A DNA stretch of 64,000 bases from Tachypleus tridentatus (Eukaryota; Arthropoda; Merostomata; Xiphosura; Limulidae), in the NCBI RefSeq assembly GCF_004210375.1, contig NC_134830.1, positions 169,577,874-169,641,873 of the forward strand. The letters are read 5' to 3'. Shown here one piece after another: positions 1 to 13,287 of this stretch. Positions within the stretch are counted from its first letter, which is position 1. Each line of letters starts with the position of its first letter. A model generated the notes under the pieces. The model saw only the letters and a program-made list of their open reading frames with translations, was not told where the DNA came from and did not search any database. The position numbers and the translations under genes are program-made.

Positions 1-1338
1 TGTAGTGTTTCCAATACAACTAGTGAAACAACATCCTTGACTATACTTGATGTACTGACTGGACTCAATTTACCACTGTCAGGATTAAGAGCACAAACTT
101 ATGATGGGGCCACTGACATGAGTGGTGTGTACAGTGGATGTCAGGCAAAAATAAAAGAGAAGCAACCACCAGCTTTGTTTTTTCACTGCGGAGTACACAA
201 GGCTAATTTAATAATGCAACATGCAGTTGAAGCTTGTGAATGTGTTTGAGATTCTATCCAATGGGTACATGAACTTGGTGTCTTGCTTCAGAGGTCAGGC
301 AAATACAAGACAATCTTTGAAAATGTTATATCATAAGACAGCCACAATGGTCCAGTTAAATTCATCCGCCCACTGTGTCCAACATGCTGGTTGTTCCACC
401 CATCTGCAATTACATGTGCTAATGATCACTACAGGGACATTGTTGATTTTTTATCTGAATTAGCAAATGAAAAATCAGATGTAGTAGTGAAAGCACGAGG
501 TCTGCTGGACAGATGTGACAAATGAAAGACAGTTTTAGGATTGTTGACGGCTCAGCATCCATTAGCTGCATTAGAGGAAATAAACCGTGCATTCCAAGCA
601 AAATCAGCGACAGTATCTGGCATGATTGAAACATCTGCAGTGACAGTTGAGCAATTGCAGGTATTGCGAACAGAGGAAAATTACAAGATATTTGATGAAG
701 CTGAGAAAAAGGTAACTTCCCTAGGTCTGGTGCCTGTTGAACTACCATGCATTCATAGACCCCTCAGAAGGATCATAGGTGATTGCTCAGCACACCATTC
801 TGCAACAACTAGAGATTACCACAGAAGCCAAAATTTTGAATTTGTGGACACAGTCATAGAACATCTGACCACTAGATTCAATGCAGATAACAATGTCTTG
901 GGGCAATGCCTGGCACTTGAGAACATGATCACCTCTGGTAAGATTGACAACTCGGTTATAAACTTCTATCCTGAAATCTCTGCACAACGGCTCGAGTTTC
1001 AGTTGTCCATGTTCAAAGGAACAACAAAAGCAGTATCTCTGAAAGGTGAGAAGGATGCTTACTGTAAAATGCATGAAACAAGCCAGCAGATGTTTAGTGA
1101 AGTGTTTCTTCTCATGAAAATTTTGCTTGTACGTCCAGTATCCAGCTGCAAATGTGAACGCAGCTTTCTGCATTAAGACGGTTGAAGACGTGGTTAAGGT
1201 CAACCATATCTCAGTGCTGCCTCAACCATGTGGCAGTTTGTCACACTCACAAAGGTTGACAAGATAAATATGGAAGAGTTTATGAAAGAATTCATAAACA
1301 GATCATCGCAAAGGATGTCTATGTTTGAGAACATGTAG
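1..1338 (+). mobile_element. hAT-superfamily transposase gene fragment (ZMYM1-like / DUF4371 type), decayed, 5' part outside window
   Basis: Frame 1 is open from the first base and reads as the RNase H-like core of a ZMYM1-type hAT transposase. The piece TYDGATDMSG followed by FFHCGVHKANL matches the QCYDGASNMSG / HC-H-LNL block of that family. Further on, a helical stretch (about 541-780) leads into the hAT C-terminal dimerisation region at about 1090-1250, with SCKCERSF, then RRLKTWLRSTISQ and LNHVAVCHTHK. The reading ends at a TAG at 1336-1338. The frame is broken by several stops and shifts, for example near 245-250, 330 and 520, and again between 1176 and the final part. It is therefore a dead copy of a plain DNA transposon, or of a domesticated relative. 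The N-terminal zinc fingers and 5' terminal inverted repeat would lie left of the window. I could not identify a 3' terminal inverted repeat after 1338. Confidence 0.8.
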
Positions 1339-2615
1339 ACTGGAGGACTAAATGAATCTTACTTCAATGAAAAGTATGAATAATTATGTGCTTCATTGTA
1401 TTGATGTGTAATTTTCAAGAGTTTGCAAAGACATTTATATCAAAGAACATGAACAGTTTTTCAGTAGAAATAAACTTATCAACTTATTATTAAATGAAAG
1501 TTATTAGTAACCTTGTCAAGTATAATGGCTATCCTTTATACTGGGCAGTATGTAGGAATAAATTCATGTGACAGTTAATTTGTGACACATTTGTCTTTAT
1601 TCTATAAACATTTTGAAAGCTGTTCACAACACCTCACTTATACAAACGTACATGGAAACCTTGAAGTATCGTGGCAACAAGATCACTCTGTAACTGCATG
1701 TTTACAGCTTTCAGGTTCACATAATCAGAGATTACCAACTTACAAATTGAACAGACCACATAAGTGGTTGCAAAAATCATTCCCTCCCATTGGGTGTAAA
1801 AAATCTACACCCTTGGTTGGCAGGGATTTTTACTGTCCCATATTGAGAGATTGTTTGTGGAAATATTTAAATTCAAGTTAAAATCCATCTCAAAGATGCT
1901 TTTGCCTTCTTTGTCTGTCAGTAACAAGTGGTGTTTGGAGAAAGTTTCAACTAACCTTTGATCTTGTAGATCATATTAACATATTTCTTTTATCTGAGCT
2001 GAATCTTAAGCAGTTTTCCAGTCATAGAAATAATTCTATAGACTTGTGAGTGAAAATAAAGAATAATGTATAGCAACACGTCAGCCATTCTTTCTATGCA
2101 ATATTTTATACCTGTAAGATCTTTTACCAAGTACATTGCACTAGTGCTGATCAAAATGGCTGGAATATGACAGACATAGAAGTGATGGACACACTACTTA
2201 TATTATCAAACTGCATGGTGTGAATACAATTAAGTTAGCTGAAGTGCAGTTTTGTCAAGTTTATTCATTTACCAATAAGAATTATACTGTGGGGTAATAA
2301 CACTATTATTTACTCATTTAAACACCAATTATTATTCTAATTTTACTCAAGTTACTTTCACTCATCATATAGAAGCTTGTCTTATGATCAGTTAACTTAA
2401 TGTGGGTAAAGAATTGGGACCAGTCAACATATGACAGATGTTCCTTTTATGGATCCAGTTACTTTTGTGAAATCCTCAGTTCTAGATTTGTCTAAAAATT
2501 GGACAAACATCATTATAAAAAAACCATGTCTCCCAAGCACCACAAATCTGTATTTTATAATTAAGTTCACTTGTATTATTGTTATTCTTTCATTTCTTTT
2601 TTTTACACTTAAGTG
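1339..2615. other. AT-rich intergenic stretch, nothing recognised
   Basis: No domain, repeat family or RNA gene is recognised here. It may include the 3' non-coding end of the hAT element. The open frame at 1582-1881 (99 codons) has no recognisable motif and no splice context, so I treat it as chance. Confidence 0.4.
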
Positions 2616-2897
2616 CAGTTTACAAAATGTTTTGTTTGTTTTTTTGAATTTCTCACAAAGCTACTCAAGGGCTATCTGAGCTAGCCATTCCTAATTTAAT
2701 AGTGTAAGACTAGAGGGAAGGCAGCTAGTCATCATCACCCACTGCCAACTCTTTTACAAACAAATAGTGGGATTCACTGTCACATTATAACACCACCATG
2801 GCTGAAAAAGCGAGCATGTTTGGTGCGATGGGTATTCGAACCTGTGACCCTCAGATTATGAGTCAAATGCCTTAACCCACCTGGCAGTTTACAAAAT
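2616..2897 (-). mobile_element. SINE with tRNA-Thr-like head, full length, with 13-bp target-site duplications
   Basis: Read on the minus strand, the copy has a tRNA-like head with an A-box-like TGGGTTAAGGC and a B-box-like GGTTCGAATAC. A conserved body and a 3' tail of the AAACAAAC type follow. The SINE proper is about 2629-2884. It is flanked by the 13-bp direct repeat CAGTTTACAAAAT at 2616-2628 and 2885-2897. Long target-site duplications of this kind are known for LINE-driven retroposition. In the head the anticodon-loop equivalent is CTCGTAA in well-kept copies, which suggests a tRNA-Thr(CGT) origin. Confidence 0.9.
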
Positions 2898-5800
2898 AAT
2901 ACGTAGGTTTTCTTCAGGTTACTTTCTTGTTTGTAGTGACTCATAACACTTTCTCTAACATGTTGCTTTCTTATTATGAGACTGGTATTTTTCAATAAAA
3001 TCCTGATTCTTGCTGTCAATCGTATATGTAATATCTAGTGTTTTAACAGTGAATTACTTTCACAGAAATACTGCATGCTGAATTTCTTATTGCTAATTTA
3101 CAATTTTTAAGACCAGGTAATCTGAGTTTCTTTTTTCATAATTTTAGTGGATTTCAATCTTGTACAACATTGAACTATTTCCCTTAAAGTAGAACATATG
3201 TTGTTGGTTTTTGTTGCTCTGGCTGAAGAACACTGACAAACTGGTTGCATCTTAGTGAATCTATAAACTTTTGCAGCACTGGTGTACTCTACAAATGTTT
3301 CTCTTCATTTCTTTTATACTAATGAACTTCTTTCGTGACACTTATTTTGATGACATAATCTGAATTTACTACTAGTTTTGTAAGGCAGATTAATCATTCT
3401 AACAAATGTATAGCACAAATGATAACTGGAAGATTTCAGAAAAAAAACTGAAAATTGTTCTCATTGTTACTTTGTCATTATCTGTTCAGCTTGGATGAGT
3501 TGGGATGGTGTAAGTGGTTTTTTAAATCCTGTGTTTATGGAGAAGACTAGTAATTGAAGATTTGCAGGGTGTATGCTACCTTTAGTTACTTATGATATAG
3601 CTGTCAAGACTAAATTAACATGTTGTAAATGGTACAGTTGTACTGACCAGTGTTATTAGTGAAGTATCATGGCTTCAGCTGATAAAGGTACAAGTTCTCT
3701 GACCATCAAACAGTTAAAACAAATAATCCTGTAACCAGCCTACTATGTCAATGTTTCTTACCCATTTTTCCAAATTTGTCAATACATCTTTTGTACTTGA
3801 ATATCCCTGAAATAAGAACCCCGTAACTGGAATGCTTTCAAAAGGTGGACCTTTCTTCATCTGAGTCAAACTGGAAAGAAAGGTCCACCTTTCTAGGGTA
3901 CTTGGTGTATATTTTTTTTAAATACTTTTCTGAGATCATGAAGTTAACAGTTATAAGAATAACAGAAATATGCACAACTTTAATATTGCTATATTATGTT
4001 TGTGGTTCCTTAATAGCATTCTGTAAACTCAAATTGAACATGTTGTTCTCTACAACGTTCTCAGAATTTACAAATTTCATGTTTTTTTTATTGTCTACTT
4101 GTATATCCAATTACCTTCTTAGATTCACTCTTCAAACCCTGTCATGCTTTATCAGGATATCAATAATATTTGGTTAGACTTATTTTTGTATATCAAGTTT
4201 TTAATTTTATATTATTGGGTTATTCTTTTGGCATTTTTCACATATTTTCAGACTCTTAATTTTAATTACTGACCTACTTCTCTTATTTATGGGTCATCAT
4301 CCCTCTGGGTAATTTAAGGAAATTACAGGTTTCCATGGTAAAAACTACATATAAGCACTAAAATAGGTTGCCAGATATTACGTAAGGTGGAAAATTGAAA
4401 TGTCTGTAAAACTCATAAAAATTGTAATGTTAATAAAGTAAGGAGTTTAGAGCCCTGCTTGGGCATACCCAAAAATCCCTGAAAACTGAAAGTCTTTGAG
4501 AAATGCTATTTTGAAATTTCTATATAAATTACCCACACACATACACAAAAACATAAATAAAAGTTTACAATTTCAATCACATGAAATTCGAACACCCATC
4601 AATTTATAAGAATCAAATACCCAATATTTATAAGTTTGTTCCTCATCAGAGAGTAGACATGTATCAGAATTAATGTGTAAACACTGAAAAATTTACTTGA
4701 CCTAACTATAAAATACAGATAAATTTAAATGCTTTTTGCAAACAATAAATTAATTTACTTTAAAAGATAGCATTTTATGTTTGCTAATATGATTGTTAAA
4801 CTGTTAATACATTTTGATATATAGTTTTAAAATGTATATCTTAGAAGTCAATGTAATGACACCAATAACAAATTCAACTGTGTACATTATTGTTTCAGTT
4901 TTTATTTGTCTTCAACAAGTACATTTTACAAAAATCAAAATTCAGTCTTAATGTATGTAGTACTATTACAAATTATATTTAAGATTTTTACATATAGTTT
5001 GAAATTTCAAGAAGTAATCACCTATGAAGCAGTACATATTCCATACTCGATGCATTTTTTGAAACTAAAACATTTATAATGATTTTGAAAATTTAACCAA
5101 AGTATTAATCAGGCTTGTATTTGCTAAATTTCATCCACAAAACTTCAGAAATAAATTTTACACACCAGCACTGTTGAATGTTAGAACACACAGATTACTG
5201 AAAACAAAGCAGCGAGTCTTCAAAGACCATCATTCTTCTTGAAATTTATTTCAAATTGATGTAAACAAAATTCTTGAAATATACAAATTGTAATGAAATG
5301 CAGAAATTAGGTGGACTTTTATTTTCAAAGGAGTAACACATGTATGTATGTATATTTTTCCCAAACATATGGGTGGAGTATGTAACAGATGTGATTGTCA
5401 CACAAAAAAACCTACTGGTTAACATTTTCAGGAACTGAATTACATCACAGAATTTATTTACTACAAGTAATTATATTATTAACGTATAATTTCAACCTAA
5501 GAAAAGAGTGTGAATTATCATTCTGTTATTACTGGTTCTTTTTTTATGAAAGATCATGTAACAAATACTATTGTGAATATTACTTGTTGTGTTATAACAG
5601 TTCCTACAGTACATTTTTATTTGAAGTTGTGAAACTAAATATCCCACACTCACTTACAAAGATTACTTAATGTAATAAAATAACCTACATCACAGATGTT
5701 TCTTAATATGTTTGAATAAATGCATGGTTTCCTGTTCCACTCTTTTACATTCTACAAAGTTGTGATTCCAGATTGAAAATTTTTACACTTGTCATCTTAA

Positions 5801-7235
5801 AATATGGTATTAATAGACAATTTCATTTCAGACAGCCAAATTCCTTCCAAACATTTTCCAGGCAAGGTTACAGTTTTTTTTAAATCTATACACACACACA
5901 CGATGCTGATAACCCAGTTCTTCCTCATAATTCTATCTAATTAACATGGCTTGAGCTTGTTATATAGCTATAAAATATAAAAGGCTTCACACCAAAGCAC
6001 CCAAAAACACCTGCAAACAAAGATATTACAACTTAGTGGTGGATGATGAAACCAATTTTTATTCATAAAATATGATCTTGGCTCCTGTATCATCAGGTAT
6101 AATGACAGTTACCACTACATCTCAGAACACACTGAAAAACCTCAATTACATCAAAATATACCAATAAATGTCATAGCTAAGCAACACAGGTTCTGAGATA
6201 AAGGGTGGGATATACTTGTTTGACTTTCTGACTTTTTTTTTTGAGGTCCATGGCCACCCAGAATTTTAAGTATCTTGAACTCTAAATGTTACATATATTC
6301 AGTTGAATACACTGTTAATCTTTACAACAAATACCCATGGAAAATTAAAACCAGAAAATAGTAATCTCACTTTGATATTTCAAAAGAAAAAAAACAGTGA
6401 TAAAAGTTAGTCACATGGAAAATTAAATGAAACAATTCGACTACAACATAAGCCATGAGTTATGAGAAAATAAACATTTTCATTTATTCATACTGGATTC
6501 ACTAGTTAATAATATATTTAAATTACTCCAATAAACAAAAAAGAAAGAGAATTTCCTATGGGTATCAAGTTATACAGATACACTCCAGAAATAGATTGTG
6601 CAAATTAGGAAATATGTCTTTTTACTTCAACTAATATTTGTAAAAATAAAAATGCTGAATATTTGCTTGCACACTTTTATATTACTGTGTTTTTGTTTTT
6701 TGTGTTACAAGTTGAAAATTATATTTTAATACTGTAGAAAACAACATCAGATGTGAAGAAAAATCAGACATACAGCAGCTCATATTTAAATACATAACTT
6801 ATGGAAATAAACTTGAAATTTTATGAGTTGTTTAAATTTAAATGAAATTATAAGTTAAAAAACAAACAACTCTTTTGTTATTCATTAACACACAGAGAAC
6901 TTGTGAACTATATATTTCCATGTTTAAATAAAATACACTGACAGTGGTCCAGGAATTTAATATACCTTATATTATACATTGTAGGTTGAGTATTGTATCT
7001 TATGCCATCAGTTAACACACACAGATAAACACTACTGTTTGAAAACCTCCACATACCCTTTAGCCATGACCACGTAAAGTTGCACTATTTGTAGATATAG
7101 ATATCTAGACAAAATTAAAAGTGAATTCCACACTTTAAACACAGCACTTCACTGCAGCAAAGAAAACCTTCTTCTTACAACCTGATGAATATTAGCTTGA
7201 ACTGTTGTCCCTTCCATTCATATCTTGGCTATTAT
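2898..7235. other. AT-rich intergenic sequence downstream of TRAPPC10
   Basis: More than 4 kb with no recognisable coding exon. It holds one perfect short hairpin (3841-3892) and short CA runs near 5890. The longest open frames (110 codons at 3845 and 91 codons at 5395) are AT-biased, hydrophobic translations without motif support. The right-hand part may hold distal 3' UTR of the minus-strand TRAPPC10 gene. Confidence 0.4.
3841..3892. repeat. Perfect 17-bp inverted repeat (hairpin)
   Basis: AAAGGTGGACCTTTCTT at 3841-3857 is exactly the reverse complement of 3876-3892, with an 18-base spacer. No poly-T run or gene end is adjacent, so I do not call it a terminator or RNA gene. Confidence 0.85.
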
Positions 7236-7718
7236 ATGAATTTATTTTTATAATAATCCTCAAGGAACACAGTTTTACACTAGTAAAATCTTAACCACAA
7301 CAAAGATCAAATTATCAGTGCTTCACATATAATATACTAAATATTTCCTTTCAAAAGGTTTTAAATTACTTACACTTTCTGTTTTCCTGTTCTCTCAACA
7401 TGTAATCAAACCTTCAAAATAGGTGTTGAATATTTATCAATAATCCAAAACATTTAATTCTTGTCAGAAGAGGACAAACAGCTGGTATTTACTGAGCAAA
7501 CACTCTCTAACTTTAAAACTCAAACCAGCATTTGTATTACACATCTGATAATATCAACTTAAAATCATAACTGCTTGAAAGTAGTTCTGCACAACCAGAT
7601 TTGCTTCTCTTTTGAAGCAAAATCATAATCATAAACTTGTACATTGCATTGCAATTATACACATAAATAAGCCTGGAAGTCCACATACTATAAAAAAATC
7701 AAGCTTCTTGAAATGTGA

Positions 7719-10700
7719 CTAAGTAGCCACAACTTCAATTCCCGATGCTGCTGTAGCTGGCAGTACATGCACTTGTGTTGCTCGATTGTAGTTAAACACC
7801 TGTCCCAGTTTAAACGGTTCAAGACGAGCAACGGCATGACTGCTGCCCTCTGATCGTAGCCCACTATCTTTTCCAAAGTGTTTCTGCTGATCTGCAGGAA
7901 GGTATCTTGATAACCTAACAACAGGTTGTGGCAAAAAATCCTCCTATTAGTGGCATAACTTCCAAAGTAACATTATGTTTACCAGTCATATCAACATTAA
8001 CTACACCAGCTGTTCTACCACAAACCGCCCACTGCGACTGGTCTGCTACAATCTCGTACATTAGCGACTCATTAGTAGCGACCGAATGGAATTGAATAAT
8101 ACTTATATGCATGTTACACATGCTTCCAACTCTACAAAATTCCAGTCCTTTGGCTGGTATAACTTGAGCCTTTACCACGTACAAAGTTTTATGACTATCC
8201 AGGCGAAAATCGTAAGTGTATTTGCGTAAATTTGACTGGTCAGAATGTTTGGGCAAATAATCTACCGAAAAGATAAATTTTATTGGTGATAATGCACATT
8301 CTTCAGGCCTAAGTTCCCAAAGAAAGCCTGCAGTCTGTTCTGTATTTACAATAAAGGTTCCACTGGAAAGACTTAGAGGCTTCGTATGTACTTGCTTACT
8401 ATCTACAGAAATTAGTGAAGAGTTGACTAATAGGAAAGATTCATTAGTTAAGCCATGAACAATAATTTGCACATACTTTCTTTTCTCACATGTGTGAAGC
8501 TTGTTTATGCTCATAAATGGTGGCAAAAAATGAAGTGGAATAGTAACACACTGATCTAAGTACAGCCATTTTAAATTAATCTGATGTTCAACTGTGTTAT
8601 TATCTCTCTGTGGCCCCAAGTGAGCCAGAACATGTAAAGTAACCTTTATCGTTTGAAAAGGTTTTACTCCAGGTAAAATAACTTTGATTTCCTCACAGAA
8701 ATCTTTAATACTAGGATCCAATGACAATAAAAGCCCTCTAGAGGATTTCAGAATAACTTGTGTCCCAGAAGGAACATGGTTACTGCCACCATTTACATTG
8801 ATTTCTAAGTTCTGGGGTACCCCTGCTAATAATTCTCCTCGACTTTGATGTAGGTCTATCTTACAAGGTTCATGCAAGACATGGAATGTAACCTGTGGTA
8901 TTATATGATTTTGAATAAACCAAAGCTTTCCCCATTCCACATTTACTTGTTTCAGAGAATAAACTCCTTCATTATGGATTTGAACATTTAATGCGACTAA
9001 ATTGTCTCCAGGTGTCAACCTCACATTCTGACAATAAAAAGCAATTTCACATTCATCCTTAGTGATTTTACTACTATCTTGATGAAAACTATGATGACTG
9101 TCTCGCCTCTGTAAAACCTGAGAAACATTAAAGCAGTGTATTCTTGCAATACCCGTGTTTCCATCATGATGATGGATAAGGTCAGGAGATGATTCAGGCA
9201 GAAGAATGGAGTCTTCTGAACCACTTGTAGTGCGTACATGACAGATTTGTGTAGTACCTTCTTCAAGTTTAACCACAGAGATGGAGATACTGTCACAAGT
9301 AATTTCTTCAGGAAACAAGTTACTTATTTTGACAGAAGCTTGAATTTTTGACCCAGGAATAATAACTTCACTATTCTGAATCTTTACATCAGTTATAAAC
9401 AACAGCTTGTAAGATCTCAAATAAATATCCTTTTCAATCATCTTCTTCAATGTTACGAGTTCACGAAAATAATGTTCTTTTTCTTCCTGTACAACTGAAG
9501 AACTTGCAGAAAGATAAGCACAAAACTTGATGTAGGATCGGGTATTTCCCATTGCTTTATAGCAAGCTGCTAGTTCTGCCTCAGTCTTTGCTTGAAGTTT
9601 TTCCCACCCTTCCTGTTGGTATGTTTTCAACATATCTAATAGAAATGTTACAGCCTTATGTGGCTCTTTCAGCTTTAAATACAGCTGTGCCAAATCATAT
9701 CCTATCAGCCTGGCATTTCGTACCTGACCAATGTACTTAAAAGTACTAATAGTGAGCTCTGACATTTCTAGGTAGTTTTTCAAAAATACTTCCTTTGATG
9801 ATAAAGATTCACCTAGCTTAGCATGAGGACTATGTGGGGCCTTTTCAGCATGTGGATCATTGCCAATCCTAGATAGTAGACTAACCACTAGGTGGAGCTG
9901 CTCAGAAGTGGCTTCCATATCAGGCATAAGCCCACAAAGTATCCCAAGTTCGTGCAGTTTCTCCCGAGCATAAGCACGAAGCCCTGCTGTATACAGTGAA
10001 CATGCTTCAACCTGAGATGAATCTTTAAATATTTCACATGTCTGCAAAACTTCTAAACAGCTTAAGAAAACCCAGCATGCAATTGATCCTGGTGGCATAA
10101 CTATTTCCAATACTTTTAGTTCTTTAACACAATTGTGCAAGAAAGGTAGAGCACGCTCTGCTACTTCCCATGGCTTTAAACGCAGCAAGAGTAGACTACA
10201 CTGTCGAGAGAAAAGATAATTTCTAAAATCAAGTAGCGAACTTTTTCCTTCTCTTAACTTCTCCAAAAGAGCCTGGGATTTTCCTTTTAATAAACACAAT
10301 CCAGGCCAGGTGTCACAAGGTTTACAAAACTGGGTTAACCATTCTGGCATCCCTCCAACATTAGAATTAATAACAAACTGAGTAAATAGGGCATCTAATT
10401 CATCATACTGAACAAGTGCTTCTTCATAAAGGCCCAGCATCTCAAATACAAAGGCCAGTTCTTCCTGTAGAAAGAAAAATCTGTTAAATGTCCACCCAGG
10501 CTCATTACGACGCTCACGTTGTGTTCTCACATATTCCTCATAGCGCCCAAGATGGTAATTATAAGCCTGAAGTACCAATATTCTGAGCCGGTGCAAAAAT
10601 GCTTGCCAAGACTCTCTAGACCTAGAGTCATTTTTCAATGGATCCAACAAAGAAATACACCTTTCAGAATTTTTACTCGGGAAGTCATTTTTCACTTTAT

Positions 10701-11103
10701 CTAAAACAGTTGTTCGGGGCAATAACTTAGCTTTATTGGCTTTTCTAACATCAGCATGGTCAACAACAACAATCATCCAATCATGAACATTTTTCAATTT
10801 TAGGTATGAAACCCAAGCACTAATTTCTTCTCGAGATGTACTTTTATAGCTCTCCAAGTTGCTGCATTCAGTCCAGTAGGTGTGGAGAAGAGGATGACCC
10901 AATATACTCCATTCTCCTTCTTGGGGAATGATGTCTTCACTGAATGGCACAAAATCTGCTTCTACTTTTACCATCTTTGGTGATCTTCCATACGACCTTC
11001 GCCATTCCACAGTCTCTTCGGATAATCTCTTTTGAAGTGTTGACTGGAGTGAAGCAAAAAGATTAAGATCTCCAGAGTATGTGATAACTGGCTTTGATTC
11101 CAT
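7719..11103 (-). CDS. TRAPPC10: TRAPPC10, trafficking protein particle complex subunit 10 (TRAPPII), one large coding exon with a C-terminal frameshift
   Basis: TRAPPC10 (yeast Trs130 family) is a TRAPPII subunit that acts at the Golgi and endosomes in Rab activation and vesicle tethering. The protein starts at ATG 11103 (MESKPVITYSGDLNLF), which aligns with the human MENKPIVT start. Family landmarks include EWRRSYGRSPKM, PRTTVLDKVKNDF, EPGWTFNRFF, VQYDELDALF, LFSRQCSLLL and GSIACWVFLSCLEVLQ. The C-terminal beta-rich part includes RKYVQIIVHGL, LMYEIVADQSQWAVCGR and LEVMPLIGG. At about residue 1056 the frame changes within a run of six A (plus strand 7933-7938). The conserved tail (VRLSRYLP, then GQVFNYNRATQVHVLP) continues in another frame to a stop at 7719. 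This would give about 1127 residues against about 1260 in human. There are no introns in 3.4 kb, unlike the neighbours. An assembly homopolymer error or a young processed pseudogene are the alternatives to an intact retrogene-like gene. Confidence 0.93.
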
Positions 11104-11258
11104 TTTTGAAATAAAACAACAATAGTATATTGAACAATTTGTTGAATAAGCTTTGGGTTCTATTAACTTTGTAACTGCCACATTCTCTTAAATGATGAAA
11201 CAGTCATTGAACAATCTTTTCATCAGGCTGTTTCTGTCTTTTCTTCAACAGCATAAGC
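11104..11258 (-). promoter_or_regulatory. TRAPPC10: Probable TRAPPC10 5' UTR with upstream splice acceptor
   Basis: On the minus strand a pyrimidine-rich tract ends in TTTTTTAG at 11259-11266, directly before GCTTATGC at 11258. This looks like a 3' splice site that places the coding exon behind a leader intron. An in-frame TAA lies upstream of the ORF, between the acceptor and ATG 11103, so the first family-like methionine is the natural start. The upstream leader exon was not located. If the acceptor is real, the gene has kept or gained a promoter with a leader exon. Confidence 0.45.
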
Positions 11259-11653
11259 CTAAAAAATATAATGAGCTTATTAAATCCAAATATATACTAT
11301 TTACTTCAAATTAAGAAGTAATAAAAACATAATATACATATGGAGAAAATATAGCCACACCACACCAGGTCATAAGAAACTCAAATCAGTACAGGCCCAT
11401 GTAACACTAGGATTTGACTTTACTGTTACCCTTCATACTTTTAACCCTTTTGCCGTGCAATTTATTTTTGAGGTAATTCCCAAAACTTCAGTTGTCCACT
11501 AACAAATAAAAGTATGAATTTGATCCTTTTTGTAGTTTAAATATTGAAAGAAGCTTATCTTCTACATCTAACAGTAATATTCCTTAAAAACCATACTGTA
11601 TAATGAAAAATGATTTAAACAAAACACTCAGAAACATTAAAAGAGATGTGTTC

Positions 11654-11877
11654 TCCAATAAGTAGCTTGTTTGTTTGTTTTGGAATTTCGCACAAAGCTA
11701 CTCGAGGGCTATCTGTGCTAGCTGTCCCTAATTTAGCAGTGTAAGACTAGAGGGAAGGCAGCTAGTCATCACCACCCACCGCCAACTCTTGGGCTACTCT
11801 TTTACCAACGAAAAGTGGGATTGACCGTCACATTATAACGCCCTCACAGCTGGGAGGGCGAGCATCCAATAAGTAGC
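11654..11877 (-). mobile_element. SINE (tRNA-Thr-type family), 5'-truncated, with 13-bp TSD
   Basis: The minus-strand copy keeps the body and the AAAC-type tail (about 11667-11864) but lacks the tRNA-like head. TCCAATAAGTAGC occurs at 11654-11666 and 11865-11877 as a perfect 13-bp target-site duplication. The truncation inside intact duplications is typical of incomplete reverse transcription. Confidence 0.9.
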
Positions 11878-13175
11878 ATAAAAAAGGTTATACCAGGTCA
11901 ATAAAAGGCCAAAATCATTACAAAATATAAAAAGTAAGATAACAATACCCAAGATATAAAGAAACTGTCGTAATATATAGATTTATACAAGTTCCTGTGA
12001 AGTTGGCAGTTTTCTAATGAGACAAATATAGTTTAGAACACAGATGACAGCACACACACAGGTTTGGTGATTGTCGTTAAGTACAGGGGGATAATTCCTG
12101 CATGTTACAGTGGAGAGAAATTTTTTAAATTGTTTTTTAGTAGCAGTGGGGTAAACCTGAATTTTGCAGCCAGTGGGTATAAATGTTTATTTGGATATAT
12201 CTGAACTACACATTAAATTGGGTTAAAGAATCAATACTTATGACAATTCTAGTTCCAGTTTTTCTTAGTTGGGAGTGTGAGACAATGATATATATATAAT
12301 GGAGCAAATATAAAATGAACCTAAAATTAGATTAATGGATAACTTTACTTTACAAAAAGGCAATATTTCAGGGGACTAGACTCCTCAATTCATGATTGAT
12401 GTTCCTCCAACTTTGCCCACATTTTAGACTTGAAGGTGATGTTAGTTTTAGTATACACAATTTGCCAAATATTAATTCATGTTTATACTTGCACTTAGCA
12501 ATGGTGCTACAATGTAAAAGTCAATATAAAACATTACACATGCATGCAATTATTAGGAATTTAATTAGTTTTACAGTACATACATGTATTTAAGCATATA
12601 AACTAAAATAAAACTGACAATTTGTCTGAAAATACATGTACTAATAATTCCACTATGGAAAAACAATGAAAAACACAATTCTCATATGCTTAAGGTTTCT
12701 ACAAGCAAATTAACTTAAGAAAAATTAGAAGTTGTGCTGTGTTACAAGTTACTTTTAGAAGTCCAAACTCATTAACCTCATTTAATTCAATAATTATAAT
12801 AAGAATACAAGTTGCAGAAAAAAGTGAAAAATATCTCATGCATGTAAGAAAACAAAAGCATTATATGTGTAAAAATTTACTTTCACTAATATTGAGATAA
12901 TACCACACCATTGTATAGAGCTAGGTGAGATTTGCTTGTTTACAGTTTTTCTCACTAGCTGGGGATCAAAGCTATTAATACCAATCTGTTGACATTTAAC
13001 TATGAGTGATGAAGTACTATATCTACTTACAAAATCAGATCGAGATCAGTTATAAATTCAAAGAAACAGCTAAACTACAAGTAAGAAGTATCAAAGTATT
13101 AGACTAAGAAGGACAAAAAAATTCTCTAATTATCATAGCATTACTGCACACAGCTGAGAATAGTTTTTGTTTGTT

Positions 13176-13287
13176 GTTTTCATACAGCAAAGCCACATCA
13201 GGCTATCTGCTGAGTCCACCAAGGGGAATCAAACCCCTGATTTTTAGCATTATAAATCCGTAGACTTACCGCTGTACCAGTGAGGGA
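13176..13287 (-). mobile_element. Second tRNA-derived SINE family (tRNA-Val-like head), fragment
   Basis: On the minus strand it has a head with GGTACAGCGGTAAGTCTA (A-box-like) and GGGTTTGATTCC (B-box-like). A GGTGGACTCAGCAGATAGCC body and CTTTGCTG follow. The same body occurs at 36475-36586 and inside the composite copy at 32846-33168. The anticodon-loop region (TTTACAA in the 36.5-kb copy) suggests tRNA-Val, with moderate confidence. Confidence 0.75.
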
